Source: an uncultured Phascolarctobacterium sp. (GTDB lineage Bacteria > Bacillota > Negativicutes > Acidaminococcales > Acidaminococcaceae). Taken from it: DNA of 64,000 bases. The position numbers were made by a program, and so were the translations under genes. The stretch lies in NCBI RefSeq assembly GCF_934190775.1, contig NZ_CAKPTG010000001.1, positions 152,563 through 216,562 on the forward strand. The letters run 5' to 3'. The stretch's first letter is position 1. Each line of letters opens with the position of its first letter. This document shows positions 41,069-48,721 of this stretch, piece after piece. The notes under the pieces are model-generated. The model ran no database searches. It was not told where the DNA came from and worked only from the letters and a program-made list of their open reading frames with translations.

Positions 41069-41998
41069 ATGGAGTTAGAAAAAAAGTATATCTACCAGGT
41101 CTACCAATGCGGCAGTTTTTCAAAAGCTGCAGAAGCATTATTCATTACTCAGCCTGCACTGAGCATAGCCATCAAAAAAGTGGAGCAGGAAATAGGTGCT
41201 GCCATTTTTAACCGCAGTCAAAGACCGCTCACACTCACAAGCATCGGCGAACTGTATCTGCAGCACATCAAAAAGGAAATGCTCCTGGAGCAGCAGCTCA
41301 AGCAGCAGATTGATGATATTCATGGTTTAAAAAGCGGTGATCTGAAAATCGGCGGCACGCATTATATGAATGCTTATCTTCTGCCGTCATACATCGCCCA
41401 ATTCAACACTCTCTATCCCAACATTAATATTACAATGGCAGAAACAAGCTCTGATATGCTCATTGAAATGCTCAAGGACAACAAGCTAGATTTCACCTTC
41501 AGCTGCGACGAGGACGTAGTGAGCGAGTTTGACAGCTATCCGACCTTTTCTGACCACATCCTGCTCGCTGTTCCGCAAACCTTCGCGCTCAGCGACAAGC
41601 TGCTGGCGCAAAGCCTCAGTGCGATTGAAGTCAAGCACGGCCTCCACTTGGCAGAAAGCTGCCCCAGCGTCAACCTGCACGAATTCACAGATTGCAGCTT
41701 CATCCGTATCGACGCCCATGTCAACCTTGGTATGCGTACGCTAAAAATGTTTGAAGAAGCAGAAATTCTGCCACGCATAAAGGTCAAGGTACCGCAGCTC
41801 GTCACAGCCTTCCAGCTTGCGGAGCATGGTATCGGCGCTACTTTTATCAGCGACAAGCTGGTAACCGGCAATGAATCAACTTTGCGCTTTTTCAAGCTGC
41901 AGTCTAAGCAGGCAGAAAGAAAATATTCTCTGCTTTTACCACATAATGTTTACGTTCCTAACGCAGTCATCGAATTCATCAAGCTTTTCCGGCAATGA
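41069..41998 (+). CDS. LysR-family transcription regulator
   Basis: A 309-residue LysR protein. Residues 1-60 form the winged helix (YIYQVYQCGSFSKAAEALFITQPALSIAIKKVEQEIG, then FNRSQRPLTLTSIGE); residues 90-295 form the periplasmic-binding-type effector domain (LKIGGTHYMNAYLLPSYIAQFNTLYPNINITMAETSS). I chose the ATG at 41069 with AAGGAG upstream; the longer frame to 40988 lacks a ribosome site. It is divergent from the alsD-ttdAB-ilvNB operon and is the obvious candidate activator, responding to a substrate such as tartrate, acetate or acetolactate (compare AlsR and TtdR). Confidence 0.93.
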   Translation: MELEKKYIYQVYQCGSFSKAAEALFITQPALSIAIKKVEQEIGAAIFNRSQRPLTLTSIGELYLQHIKKEMLLEQQLKQQIDDIHGLKSGDLKIGGTHYMNAYLLPSYIAQFNTLYPNINITMAETSSDMLIEMLKDNKLDFTFSCDEDVVSEFDSYPTFSDHILLAVPQTFALSDKLLAQSLSAIEVKHGLHLAESCPSVNLHEFTDCSFIRIDAHVNLGMRTLKMFEEAEILPRIKVKVPQLVTAFQLAEHGIGATFISDKLVTGNESTLRFFKLQSKQAERKYSLLLPHNVYVPNAVIEFIKLFRQ

Positions 41999-42018
41999 CA
42001 TTATATGAAGAAAAATAC

Positions 42019-42052
42019 AGCAGCTGAGGGTTTGCCCTTCAGCTGCTTTTCT
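42019..42052 (+). terminator. LysR gene terminator
   Basis: AGCAGCTGAGGG-TTTG-CCCTTCAGCTGCT followed by TTTTCTT. Confidence 0.92.
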
Positions 42053-42100
42053 TCGCGCTTTACTATAAATCAGATTTATACGCTTATTAATTCCATAAAA

Positions 42101-42129
42101 TTGATTTATCTTACTATCCGTGGTATATT
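42101..42129 (+). promoter_or_regulatory. Promoter of the micropeptide operon
   Basis: TTGATT (42101-42106), 17-bp spacer ending in TGG, TATATT (42124-42129): a near-consensus promoter with extended -10. The transcript would start near 42136 and read the three peptides and the carboxyltransferase. Confidence 0.78.
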
Positions 42130-42144
42130 TTAGTCAGTTCAAAA

Positions 42145-42188
42145 AACAGCTGCTAAACAAGCATAAAGAAAAATACACAGCAGCTGTT
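42145..42188 (+). promoter_or_regulatory. Leader hairpin of the micropeptide operon
   Basis: AACAGCTGCT (42145-42154) and AGCAGCTGTT (42179-42188) are perfect 10-bp arms around 24 bases, close to the 5' end of the mRNA. No T run follows, so it is not a simple terminator. Confidence 0.5.
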
Positions 42189-42238
42189 ATCCATACAAAT
42201 TTTAAAAATCATGTTTTATTTTACGGAGGGATTTTACT

Positions 42239-42325
42239 ATGAATAATGCAAAACAATACTTCAGAATCGAGCCCTGGAAAAGCGTTCGTGCTTTAAAACT
42301 TCAACTGCTTGGTCTGAGCGACTAA
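42239..42325 (+). CDS. RIEPW micropeptide 1 (28 residues)
   Basis: No known family. The peptide reads MNNAKQYF then RIEPWKSVRALKLQLL and a short polar end. CGGAGGG lies nine bases before the ATG. It is 132 bp from the next copy, which repeats the whole unit including the ribosome site. Conserved features among the three copies are an Arg-Ile-Glu-Pro-Trp core, SVR, LK and a terminal LL, giving a short basic amphipathic helix after a turn at Pro. No signal peptide. Being co-transcribed with a decarboxylase-type carboxyltransferase it may be a small subunit or regulator; this is speculation. Confidence 0.8.
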   Translation: MNNAKQYFRIEPWKSVRALKLQLLGLSD

Positions 42326-42370
42326 TTAACATCAACGAAAAACATATTTGAACTTACGGAGGTAACTACC

Positions 42371-42457
42371 ATGAATAACGCAAAACAATACTTCAGAATC
42401 GAGCCTTGGAAAAGCGTTCGTGCTTTAAAACTTCAACTGCTTGGTCTGAACGACTAA
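42371..42457 (+). CDS. RIEPW micropeptide 2 (28 residues)
   Basis: Differs from peptide 1 only at the penultimate residue (Asn for Ser). The few DNA differences inside the frame include silent changes (AAT/AAC, CCC/CCT), while the intervening DNA has diverged more, so the protein sequence is what is kept. CGGAGG is 12 bases before the ATG, with GGTAAC between. Middle gene of the tandem array; no other feature to add. Confidence 0.82.
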   Translation: MNNAKQYFRIEPWKSVRALKLQLLGLND

Positions 42458-42503
42458 TTTACATCAACAAGACTTTTTATTCAAACTTACGGAGGTAACT
42501 ATC

Positions 42504-42599
42504 ATGAGCAATGTAAAAGATTTCATCAGAATTGAACCCTGGACAAGCGTACGTACCCTGAAAGTAAATCTGCTTGCTTCGGCAATGCATCTCAACTAA
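42504..42599 (+). CDS. RIEPW micropeptide 3 (31 residues)
   Basis: The diverged third copy, MSNVKDFI then RIEPWTSVRTLKVNLL and a different tail (ASAMHLN). Against copies 1 and 2 the core RIEPWxSVRxLKxxLL is unchanged although codons differ (ATT for ATC, GAA for GAG, GTA for GTT), strong evidence for a translated and selected product. The same CGGAGGTAACTA ribosome region precedes it. Its stop is 14 bp before the carboxyltransferase start, so the two are probably translationally linked. Confidence 0.85.
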   Translation: MSNVKDFIRIEPWTSVRTLKVNLLASAMHLN

Positions 42600-42613
42600 C
42601 CGGAGGCACGAGT

Positions 42614-43960
42614 ATGGCAAACAAACCTGTAAAAATCGTAGAAACCGTCCTGCGTGACGGACACCAATCCATCGCCGCAACACGTATGCGCATCGTTGAT
42701 ATGCTGCCCGTACTCGAAAAGATGGACAACGCCGGCTACCATGCCATTGAAGCCTGGGGCGGTGCAACCTTTGACTCCTGCCTGCGCTTCCTGCATGAAG
42801 ATCCTTGGCAGCGCCTGCGTCTGTTAAAGAAGAATCTGCCGCACACTCCTATCCAAATGCTGCTGCGCGGCCAAAACGTTCTTGGTTACACCAATTTAGC
42901 AGATGACGTTGTTTCGGAATTTGTTAAACGCTCTGTAGATAACGGCGTTTCCATCATCCGCATTTTTGACGCACTCAACGATACACGTAACCTGGAAACC
43001 GCAATGCGCGCCACCAAAGAAGCTGGCGGTCATGCACAAGGCTGTATCGTTTATACCATCAGCCCTTATCATAAGGACGCTGATTTCGTAAAGCTCGGCA
43101 AAGAGTTAGTGCAAATGGGTGCAGACTCCATCTGCATCAAGGACATGGCAGGTCTTCTGCGTCCTTACGAGGCTTACAACCTTGTAAAAGCTTTAAAAGC
43201 AGAAATCAACGTACCGATTGACCTGCACACGCACTTCACCAGCGGCATGGGTGATATGACCTATATGAAAGCTATTGAAGCAGGCGTAGACATCGTTGAT
43301 ACAGCGCTCTCACCCTTTGCCTGCTCTACCAGCCAGCCATGTACCGAATCTCTTGCAGCAACATTACAGGGAACAGAATACGACACCGGCATTGACCTGC
43401 CGCTTCTGCATGATTTGGCAGATTACTTCAAAGGTGTCAAAAAGGATCTGGTAGATGATTTCAACCTGAACACCAACATTCCTATCGATCCGAAGGTACT
43501 TACCTTCCAAATCCCCGGTGGTATGCTTTCTAATCTGCTCAATCAGATGAAAGAAATGGGCGTTGCCGATAAATATCCGCAACTGCTCGAAGAAATGCCC
43601 CGCGTGCGCAAGGAATTAGGCTATCCGCCGCTGGTAACACCTACCAGTCAGATTGTGGGCACCATGGCAGTACTGAACGTAGCCTTAGGCCGCTATAAGA
43701 TGATTCCCCGCGAGGTTAAGGATTTAGTTTTGGGTAAATACGGACGTACACCCGCACCTATCGACCCTGAGGTTAAGCGTCTGGCTATCGGCAACGCAGA
43801 ACCTATTACATGCCGCCCCGCAGATTTAATTCCGCCGCAGCTGGATAATTTCCGCAAACGCCTGGCTGAGGACGGCTATCCTAATGCCAGCATGGAAGAC
43901 CTGCTGAGCTATATCTCCTTCCCGGAAGTAGCAAAAGCATTCTTCGGTCACAACAGATAA
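42614..43960 (+). CDS. Oxaloacetate decarboxylase alpha-like carboxyltransferase (no biotin domain)
   Basis: A 448-residue carboxyltransferase of the OadA / PycB / transcarboxylase 5S family, which moves CO2 between a 2-oxoacid (oxaloacetate/pyruvate) and carboxybiotin. The metal site and active residues are seen: VETVLRDGHQS (Asp), the carbamylated lysine in DSICIKDMAGLL, and DLHTHFTSG. The C-terminal PYC_OADA region is present, but the biotin-carrier domain with MKM that ends many OadA proteins is missing, as in 5S subunits; a carrier must be encoded elsewhere. It follows three micropeptide genes in one operon and would convert oxaloacetate from the neighbouring tartrate dehydratase to pyruvate. 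Confidence 0.92.
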   Translation: MANKPVKIVETVLRDGHQSIAATRMRIVDMLPVLEKMDNAGYHAIEAWGGATFDSCLRFLHEDPWQRLRLLKKNLPHTPIQMLLRGQNVLGYTNLADDVVSEFVKRSVDNGVSIIRIFDALNDTRNLETAMRATKEAGGHAQGCIVYTISPYHKDADFVKLGKELVQMGADSICIKDMAGLLRPYEAYNLVKALKAEINVPIDLHTHFTSGMGDMTYMKAIEAGVDIVDTALSPFACSTSQPCTESLAATLQGTEYDTGIDLPLLHDLADYFKGVKKDLVDDFNLNTNIPIDPKVLTFQIPGGMLSNLLNQMKEMGVADKYPQLLEEMPRVRKELGYPPLVTPTSQIVGTMAVLNVALGRYKMIPREVKDLVLGKYGRTPAPIDPEVKRLAIGNAEPITCRPADLIPPQLDNFRKRLAEDGYPNASMEDLLSYISFPEVAKAFFGHNR

Positions 43961-44046
43961 GCACAACTCAACTCATATTTCTCTCACAAAAAGTCATCAA
44001 CATACTCCTACCTTTTATTTAAATACAGCAAATGGACAAAGAGCAC

Positions 44047-44082
44047 AAAAAGCCCGAACCTCTTCAGGAGATTCGGGCTTTT
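44047..44082. terminator. Bidirectional terminator after the carboxyltransferase
   Basis: AAAAAGCCCGAACCTCTT and GAGATTCGGGCTTTT; nearly the same sequence as 36279-36315. It also serves the minus-strand gene ending at 44112. Confidence 0.9.
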
Positions 44083-44111
44083 CTATATTTCGGGATACAC
44101 TCTTACACGTT

Positions 44112-44726
44112 TTATTGAATTTTTTCAAACTCGCCGTTGTAACGGGCATTTTCCTTCTCGTAGGCCGCAGGATCAGCATAGCGGTTAACCTTGCTGTTCA
44201 GCGTGCAAGCTTCAGTGATGCAATCATTAACAGCATTTTTGGTGTTGATGCGCGGATCATCTTCACTGGCAATAACATAACCAGCTACACGCAGCATGCT
44301 GCTGTCATATTCCTTGATACCATAATCATAGCTAAAAAGCTTACCGTCTACAACAGTGCTTTCCTTCAGCGCAACCTTCACAGTGCTGTATTTGCCTACC
44401 AGCTTTTCACCGCTGCCAACGCCGGCCAAATCAAGCTTCACAACAATCGGCACCCAGTTAGGACGGGTAACCAGGGATACATCTGCAGCAGTCAGTTCCT
44501 TATCCGGAGCAGCCTGCTTAATCATCTGTACAGGAAAACGCTTGCCGTAAGTGGACATAAGAAAGGCTTCAAATTCAGTCTTACCCTTTTCAACATCATT
44601 TTCAACATTCTGCGCTTCCAAAACAACCTCCGGAACCTGGTACCACAGCACTACCTTTTTGGCAGGGGCAGCAGCGCAAACGGAACACAGCAACAGACAG
44701 AGAATACAAAGAAACAGCTTTTTCAT
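44112..44726 (-). CDS. Secreted protein of unknown function
   Basis: A 204-residue protein that I cannot assign to a family. It has a typical signal peptide (KKLFLCILCLLLCSVCAAAPA, cleavage after an AxA near residue 21), so the mature form is periplasmic or surface-bound. The mature part is mixed alpha/beta in character with VVLWYQVPEVV, a lysine/glutamate-rich segment and the closing pattern INTKNAVNDCITEACTLNSKVNRYADPAAYEKENARYNGEF, which contains two cysteines that could pair. The ATG at 44724-44726 follows GAGGAGG; earlier in-frame starts do not. Monocistronic. Confidence 0.8.
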   Translation of the reverse strand: MKKLFLCILCLLLCSVCAAAPAKKVVLWYQVPEVVLEAQNVENDVEKGKTEFEAFLMSTYGKRFPVQMIKQAAPDKELTAADVSLVTRPNWVPIVVKLDLAGVGSGEKLVGKYSTVKVALKESTVVDGKLFSYDYGIKEYDSSMLRVAGYVIASEDDPRINTKNAVNDCITEACTLNSKVNRYADPAAYEKENARYNGEFEKIQ

Positions 44727-44823
44727 AGAACTTTCCTCCTCGCTATATTCATTAACTATATTGTAGCAAGAAAACACCCCGCTGAAAAGAGTATTTGCTA
44801 ATACATTTCTGACAAAAACGAAA

Positions 44824-44850
44824 AGAGAGCAAGGCTTTTCCCTGCTCTCT
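44824..44850 (-). terminator. Terminator of the 22-residue peptide gene
   Basis: AGAGAGCA...TGCTCTCT, then TTTTCGTTTTT on the minus strand. Confidence 0.8.
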
Positions 44851-44878
44851 CAGCAAATGACAAATTTTCTTATAATAC

Positions 44879-44947
44879 TTACAGCATCAGCAAATCAACA
44901 GCCATCCAACCGGCAAATAAAACCAAAACCGGGTATAAATCCTGCAT
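44879..44947 (-). CDS. 22-residue hydrophobic peptide
   Basis: A tiny frame with a perfect AGGAGG ribosome site eight bases before its ATG and its own terminator 29 bp after the stop. The peptide begins MQDLYPVLVLFAGWMAVDLL, a single membrane helix with one acidic residue at each end and no basic residues. A TATACT -10 candidate lies about 60 bp upstream. Small membrane peptides of this form can be type I toxins or accessory subunits of transporters; the neighbour downstream in the window is an ABC importer operon but on the same strand and upstream. Identity unknown. Confidence 0.6.
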   Translation of the reverse strand: MQDLYPVLVLFAGWMAVDLLML

Positions 44948-45085
44948 AACGCTTACCTCCTACGCATCTCGCAGATTCATTTATCTTCGTTATACATAGT
45001 ATACCCATTGAATATTAAATACAGATTAACCTTAAGGTAAAATCCAGGTAAAGAGTATTTATTGTCAGTTCTCAGACTATATTTA

Positions 45086-45841
45086 TCAAAGCTTATATTT
45101 TGCTTTCAGCTCTGCAATATGCGCTTCCAGCTCCTTGGTATTATTAAAGCCGCAACAGTATTCAAAGACCTGCGTAGCCTGCGGTGCATATTTTTTGACA
45201 GCGCCAAAATAAGCCTTCCAATCAATATCACCCTGTCCTACAGGCAGATGCACGTCACCGCTGCCATCGTTATCGTGAACATGGCAAGCCACTAAGCGTT
45301 CTCCCAAGGCCCGTACTACCGCAGGAATATCCCAACCGTTGACATGCGCATGACCTGTATCAAGCAGTGCGCCTGCCTGCGGGAAAATATCAAACAGAGC
45401 AATATACTCCGGCAAATCAAAGAGCACGTTATTTTTTGTACGCAGGCCAACGTTTTCGATAAGCACCTTAACGCCATAGCGTTTGCCCAGGTTCATAACC
45501 TGACGCAGACGACGGACAACGCGTGCCTGTAAAAGCTCCTTGTCACCTTCAATCGCTTCATTAGTATGCACTACAACAAAATCTGCCTTACATTTCTGCG
45601 CATAGGCAAAGGTCTTTTCTATAACGCGGGCATAATTTTTCTGCTTTGAATCAGCAAGATTAAGCGCAACGCAGGGAGTATGAATCGAAAGTGCTCGTTC
45701 GCCCCATTCCTCCACCTGCTGCTTCCAATAATAATCCTTACCGAACTCATAGAAGAATTCAATACCATACTGCTTATCAAGCCTCTTCATTGCATCCTTC
45801 GTAAATCCCGGAAAGAGTAAATCACTGACTTCAAATTGCAT
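45086..45841 (-). CDS. TIM-barrel sugar-phosphate isomerase/epimerase-type enzyme, operon copy A
   Basis: A 251-residue xylose-isomerase-like TIM barrel (AP endonuclease 2 superfold). Metal-binding candidates are visible in ADFVVVHTNEA, VLIENVGLRT, GALLDTGHAHVNGWD and VACHVHDNDGSGDVHLPVGQGDIDW, the standard His/Glu/Asp pattern. No signal peptide. It is the last gene of a Ugp-like operon, in the place where E. coli has the glycerophosphodiesterase ugpQ; it may process the imported ligand. The ATG at 45839-45841 follows GGGAGG and matches the start of copy B. Confidence 0.87.
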   Translation of the reverse strand: MQFEVSDLLFPGFTKDAMKRLDKQYGIEFFYEFGKDYYWKQQVEEWGERALSIHTPCVALNLADSKQKNYARVIEKTFAYAQKCKADFVVVHTNEAIEGDKELLQARVVRRLRQVMNLGKRYGVKVLIENVGLRTKNNVLFDLPEYIALFDIFPQAGALLDTGHAHVNGWDIPAVVRALGERLVACHVHDNDGSGDVHLPVGQGDIDWKAYFGAVKKYAPQATQVFEYCCGFNNTKELEAHIAELKAKYKL

Positions 45842-45862
45842 ATAACTTCCTCCCTTCAAGGC

Positions 45863-46954
45863 TTAGCGTACCTTCGCTAAGTTTTCACCGCTTTCGGCAT
45901 CAAACAGGCAAACATTTTGCCAGTCAAAATTAAAGCCACGAATATCCTCCATTTGCAGGCCTTGGTCACTGTCCTGCAGATAAAAGCTTTCGTTAGTCGC
46001 CAATTTAAGTGCAGCAGTTTTCAGGTTGCCTGTATTTTCAACAAAGTCTACCCTACCATTAATCATAGCACTTTCAAAGCTAGGTGTGCAAGCCTCCGGG
46101 CGCAGACCGAAGAGAACTTTGCTGCGGCCACCAATTTCCTGCAAGCGCTCCTGCGGTAGCTTCAGTGCGCAGTCACCGACGATAATTTTACCGTCCAAAA
46201 TTTCTGCCTGCAGAATATTCATTGCCGGAGAACCGATAAAGGTTGCCACAAAGGTGTTGGCAGGGTGATGGTAAATATTCGCCGGAGTATCAATCTGCTG
46301 AATCTTGCCCTGGTTCATAACGGCAATACGATGCGCTACAGTCATTGCTTCAATCTGGTCATGGGTTACATAAACCATTGTCGGCTTGAACATTTCATGG
46401 ATTTTTACCAGCTCGGTACGTGCCTTCTGACGCAGCTTGGCATCCAGGTTAGATAAAGGCTCGTCCAGCAGGAAGTACGGCGATTGCTTTACCAGCGCAC
46501 GGCACAGCGCCACACGTTGCTTCTGACCGCCGCTCAATTCATGTGTCTTTTTGCTTTCGTAACCTTCAAGATGCAGAATTTCCATCGCCATACGTACACG
46601 CTTTTCCATTTCAGCCTGCGGCAGCTTTTGCAGCTGCAAGCCAAAGGTGATGTTATCCCAAACGCTCAGATGCGGAAACAGTGCATAGCTTTGGAACACC
46701 ATAGCAATATTGCGCTCACCGGGAGCGATATCGTTAACAACGCGGCCGTCCATGTACAGCTCGCCCTTGGTGATTTCCTCAAAGCCGGCAATCATACGCA
46801 AAGTAGTTGTCTTGCCGCAGCCGGAGGGACCAAGCAAAATCAGACGCTCTCCCTTTCTGATATTCAAGTTTAAATCGTTAATTACGACATTGCTGCCATA
46901 AGCTTTTTGCACGTTAGAAAACACGATGCTGTATTCATTTTGTAAGTTTTCCAT
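45863..46954 (-). CDS. ABC importer ATPase (UgpC/MalK type), operon copy A
   Basis: The 363-residue ATPase powers the sugar-type importer of this operon. Walker A GPSGCGKTTT, Q-loop VFQSYALFPH, signature LSGGQKQR, Walker B YFLLDEPLSNLD and H-loop YVTHDQIEAM are intact, followed by the C-terminal TOBE/regulatory domain (FGLRPEACTPS) typical of MalK and UgpC. It is 4 bp after the UgpE-like permease and 21 bp before the epimerase gene. The protein is almost identical to the copy at 51106; changes cluster in the TOBE domain, from about residue 255 onward. Confidence 0.94.
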   Translation of the reverse strand: MENLQNEYSIVFSNVQKAYGSNVVINDLNLNIRKGERLILLGPSGCGKTTTLRMIAGFEEITKGELYMDGRVVNDIAPGERNIAMVFQSYALFPHLSVWDNITFGLQLQKLPQAEMEKRVRMAMEILHLEGYESKKTHELSGGQKQRVALCRALVKQSPYFLLDEPLSNLDAKLRQKARTELVKIHEMFKPTMVYVTHDQIEAMTVAHRIAVMNQGKIQQIDTPANIYHHPANTFVATFIGSPAMNILQAEILDGKIIVGDCALKLPQERLQEIGGRSKVLFGLRPEACTPSFESAMINGRVDFVENTGNLKTAALKLATNESFYLQDSDQGLQMEDIRGFNFDWQNVCLFDAESGENLAKVR

Positions 46955-46958
46955 CTTC

Positions 46959-47786
46959 TTATCCTTTCACGCCCGATTGCATAAATGTGTTGATAATAAA
47001 TTTCTGGCAGAAGCCATAAAGCACTAACGGAGGCAAGCTTGTCAGCGTTGCTACAGCCATGGCGATGCCCCATTCACTGCCACCCTCGGCACTGATAAAC
47101 ATCTGCAGCGCCAGCGGCAGTGTCAGATTAGCTTTATCCTGCAAAATCAGCAGCGGCCAGAAATATTCGTTCCAGCTGTTAATGAAGAATAAAATCGAAA
47201 TTGCGAGTATCGAAGGCTTAATCAAAGGCATAATAACCTTGAACAGTACCTGATGCGGCTTGGCACCATCCAGAATTGCTGCTTCCAACAAAGGCTTGGG
47301 GATACCGCGCATGGTCTGACGCATCAGGAAGATACCCATACCGTCTACAAGACCGGGAAGCATAACGCCGTAAGGTGTATCCAAAAGTCCCAGCTTGGAC
47401 ATCATCAGATAGTTAGGCATAATCAAAACGGTGATGGGGATGAAGAACGTCAGCAGCATACCGTTGAAAACTGTTTCCTTGTATTTGAAATTGTAATACA
47501 CAAAGGCAAAGGCTGCCAGCACGCTTGTCGCTGCCTTGCTGGCTGTAACCACTATAGCAATGTAAAACGTATTCCAGATATAGGTCAGCAGTGGGAAGTT
47601 ATGTAAAACAGTAGTGTAGTTGTCAAAGGTCGGCGGAAACGGCAAAGGGTTCAGGGTTGACTCAAAAACCTGGTTTAAATCCTTCAGCGAGGTCGAAAGC
47701 ATAAATACTATCGGCCACAGCATCAGGAAAACTGCGATAAGCAGAAACGCATGCCAATACCATTCATTTTGCAGCTTAGTTTTCAT
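46959..47786 (-). CDS. ABC importer permease (UgpE/MalG type), operon copy A
   Basis: A 275-residue inner-membrane permease with six predicted helices and the EAA loop EAAILDGAKPHQVLFKVIMPLIKPS, which docks on the ATPase. The N-terminus LQNEWYWHAFLLIAVFLMLWPIVFMLSTSLKD and the closing segment WGIAMAVATLTSLPPLVLYGFCQKF are as in the carbohydrate uptake family 1 (UgpE). Its start overlaps the end of the partner permease by 11 bp. Nearly identical to copy B. Confidence 0.93.
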   Translation of the reverse strand: MKTKLQNEWYWHAFLLIAVFLMLWPIVFMLSTSLKDLNQVFESTLNPLPFPPTFDNYTTVLHNFPLLTYIWNTFYIAIVVTASKAATSVLAAFAFVYYNFKYKETVFNGMLLTFFIPITVLIMPNYLMMSKLGLLDTPYGVMLPGLVDGMGIFLMRQTMRGIPKPLLEAAILDGAKPHQVLFKVIMPLIKPSILAISILFFINSWNEYFWPLLILQDKANLTLPLALQMFISAEGGSEWGIAMAVATLTSLPPLVLYGFCQKFIINTFMQSGVKG

Positions 47787-48654
47787 AGTACACCTTCTTT
47801 TCCAGATATTTATTCTTCACGAAGAGGAAGGCAAGATAGCAGACCATGGTAATAACTGCATAGGCTGCACTGGTTCCTGCCTTGAAGAAGGTAAAGGCAT
47901 ATTGGTAAATAATATATACAAGGTTACTGCTGCCCTGATCAGGACCGCCCTGCGTCAACATATTTACAGGTACAAGAACGTACTGCAGGCCAAAAACTAC
48001 CGTTATCGTAAAAACATAAATTGCGGTAGAAGAGGTCATCGGCAGAATAATTTTTTTGAAGATAACCCAGTTGGAAGCGTTCTCCAGCTTCGCTGCTTCA
48101 ATCATCTCTTTAGGAACCGCGACCATAGCAGCCAGCATTACGATAAGATTATAGCCAAAAACCTTCCAGCCGATAATCGTGCAGATGGCAAAAATAACCA
48201 GATAGTTTTCCTTGAACCAACGCGGTGATGCAATATCAAACTGGCTGAGGATAATGTTAATAGGACCGGCCAGCGGATTGTAAATCCACAGGAACAAAAT
48301 ACTTGCTACCGCCAGTGATAACGTTGACGGCAGAAACAGCGCGCTACGGTAGAAGGCTGTCCACCGATGCACTAAATGTCCCAGGATAAACGAATAAAAA
48401 TAAGGCAGAACGAAATTAAGCACCAGCATAATTGCTACAAATAAAACGGTGTTGATTAAAATTTTAATCAGCTCAGCAGAGCTGAAGATAGTGATAAAGT
48501 TTTCCAGGCCCACAAATTTTTGATTAGGGCTGATCATATTCCAGGAAAAAACACTCAGATACATGTTCTGAAGCAGCGGCCAATAATAAAATACCAGGAA
48601 AAGTACGGCAGCAGGCAGCAGATAAAGTATTGCTTCCTTGTTGTTTTTACTCAT
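47776..48654 (-). CDS. ABC importer permease (UgpA/MalF type), operon copy A
   Basis: A 292-residue permease with six helices; the EAA loop is EAAKLENASNWVIFKKIILPMTSS, and GGPDQGSSNLVYIIYQYAF near the end is the usual family 1 sugar-permease motif (GGP...T/SxxLxxYxYxxAF). It pairs with the next gene to form the membrane channel. The ATG follows AGGAGG; the gene starts 67 bp after the binding protein. Nearly identical to the copy at 53019. Confidence 0.94.
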   Translation of the reverse strand: MSKNNKEAILYLLPAAVLFLVFYYWPLLQNMYLSVFSWNMISPNQKFVGLENFITIFSSAELIKILINTVLFVAIMLVLNFVLPYFYSFILGHLVHRWTAFYRSALFLPSTLSLAVASILFLWIYNPLAGPINIILSQFDIASPRWFKENYLVIFAICTIIGWKVFGYNLIVMLAAMVAVPKEMIEAAKLENASNWVIFKKIILPMTSSTAIYVFTITVVFGLQYVLVPVNMLTQGGPDQGSSNLVYIIYQYAFTFFKAGTSAAYAVITMVCYLAFLFVKNKYLEKKVYYEN

Positions 48655-48721
48655 AGTAACCTCCTTTGATCTATTAGCAAAATAAGCTGCCGCAACTGCG
48701 ACAGCTTATTATTCAGACTAA

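Noticed and set aside
42101..42600. Micropeptides as an amino-acid attenuator leader
   Set aside because: No run of one amino-acid codon, no terminator/antiterminator pair after the frames, and three conserved copies in series do not fit attenuation.
42222..42613. The tandem 132-bp units as a CRISPR-like or minisatellite array
   Set aside because: Units contain conserved reading frames with ribosome sites, differ in silent positions, and have no spacer structure or cas genes.
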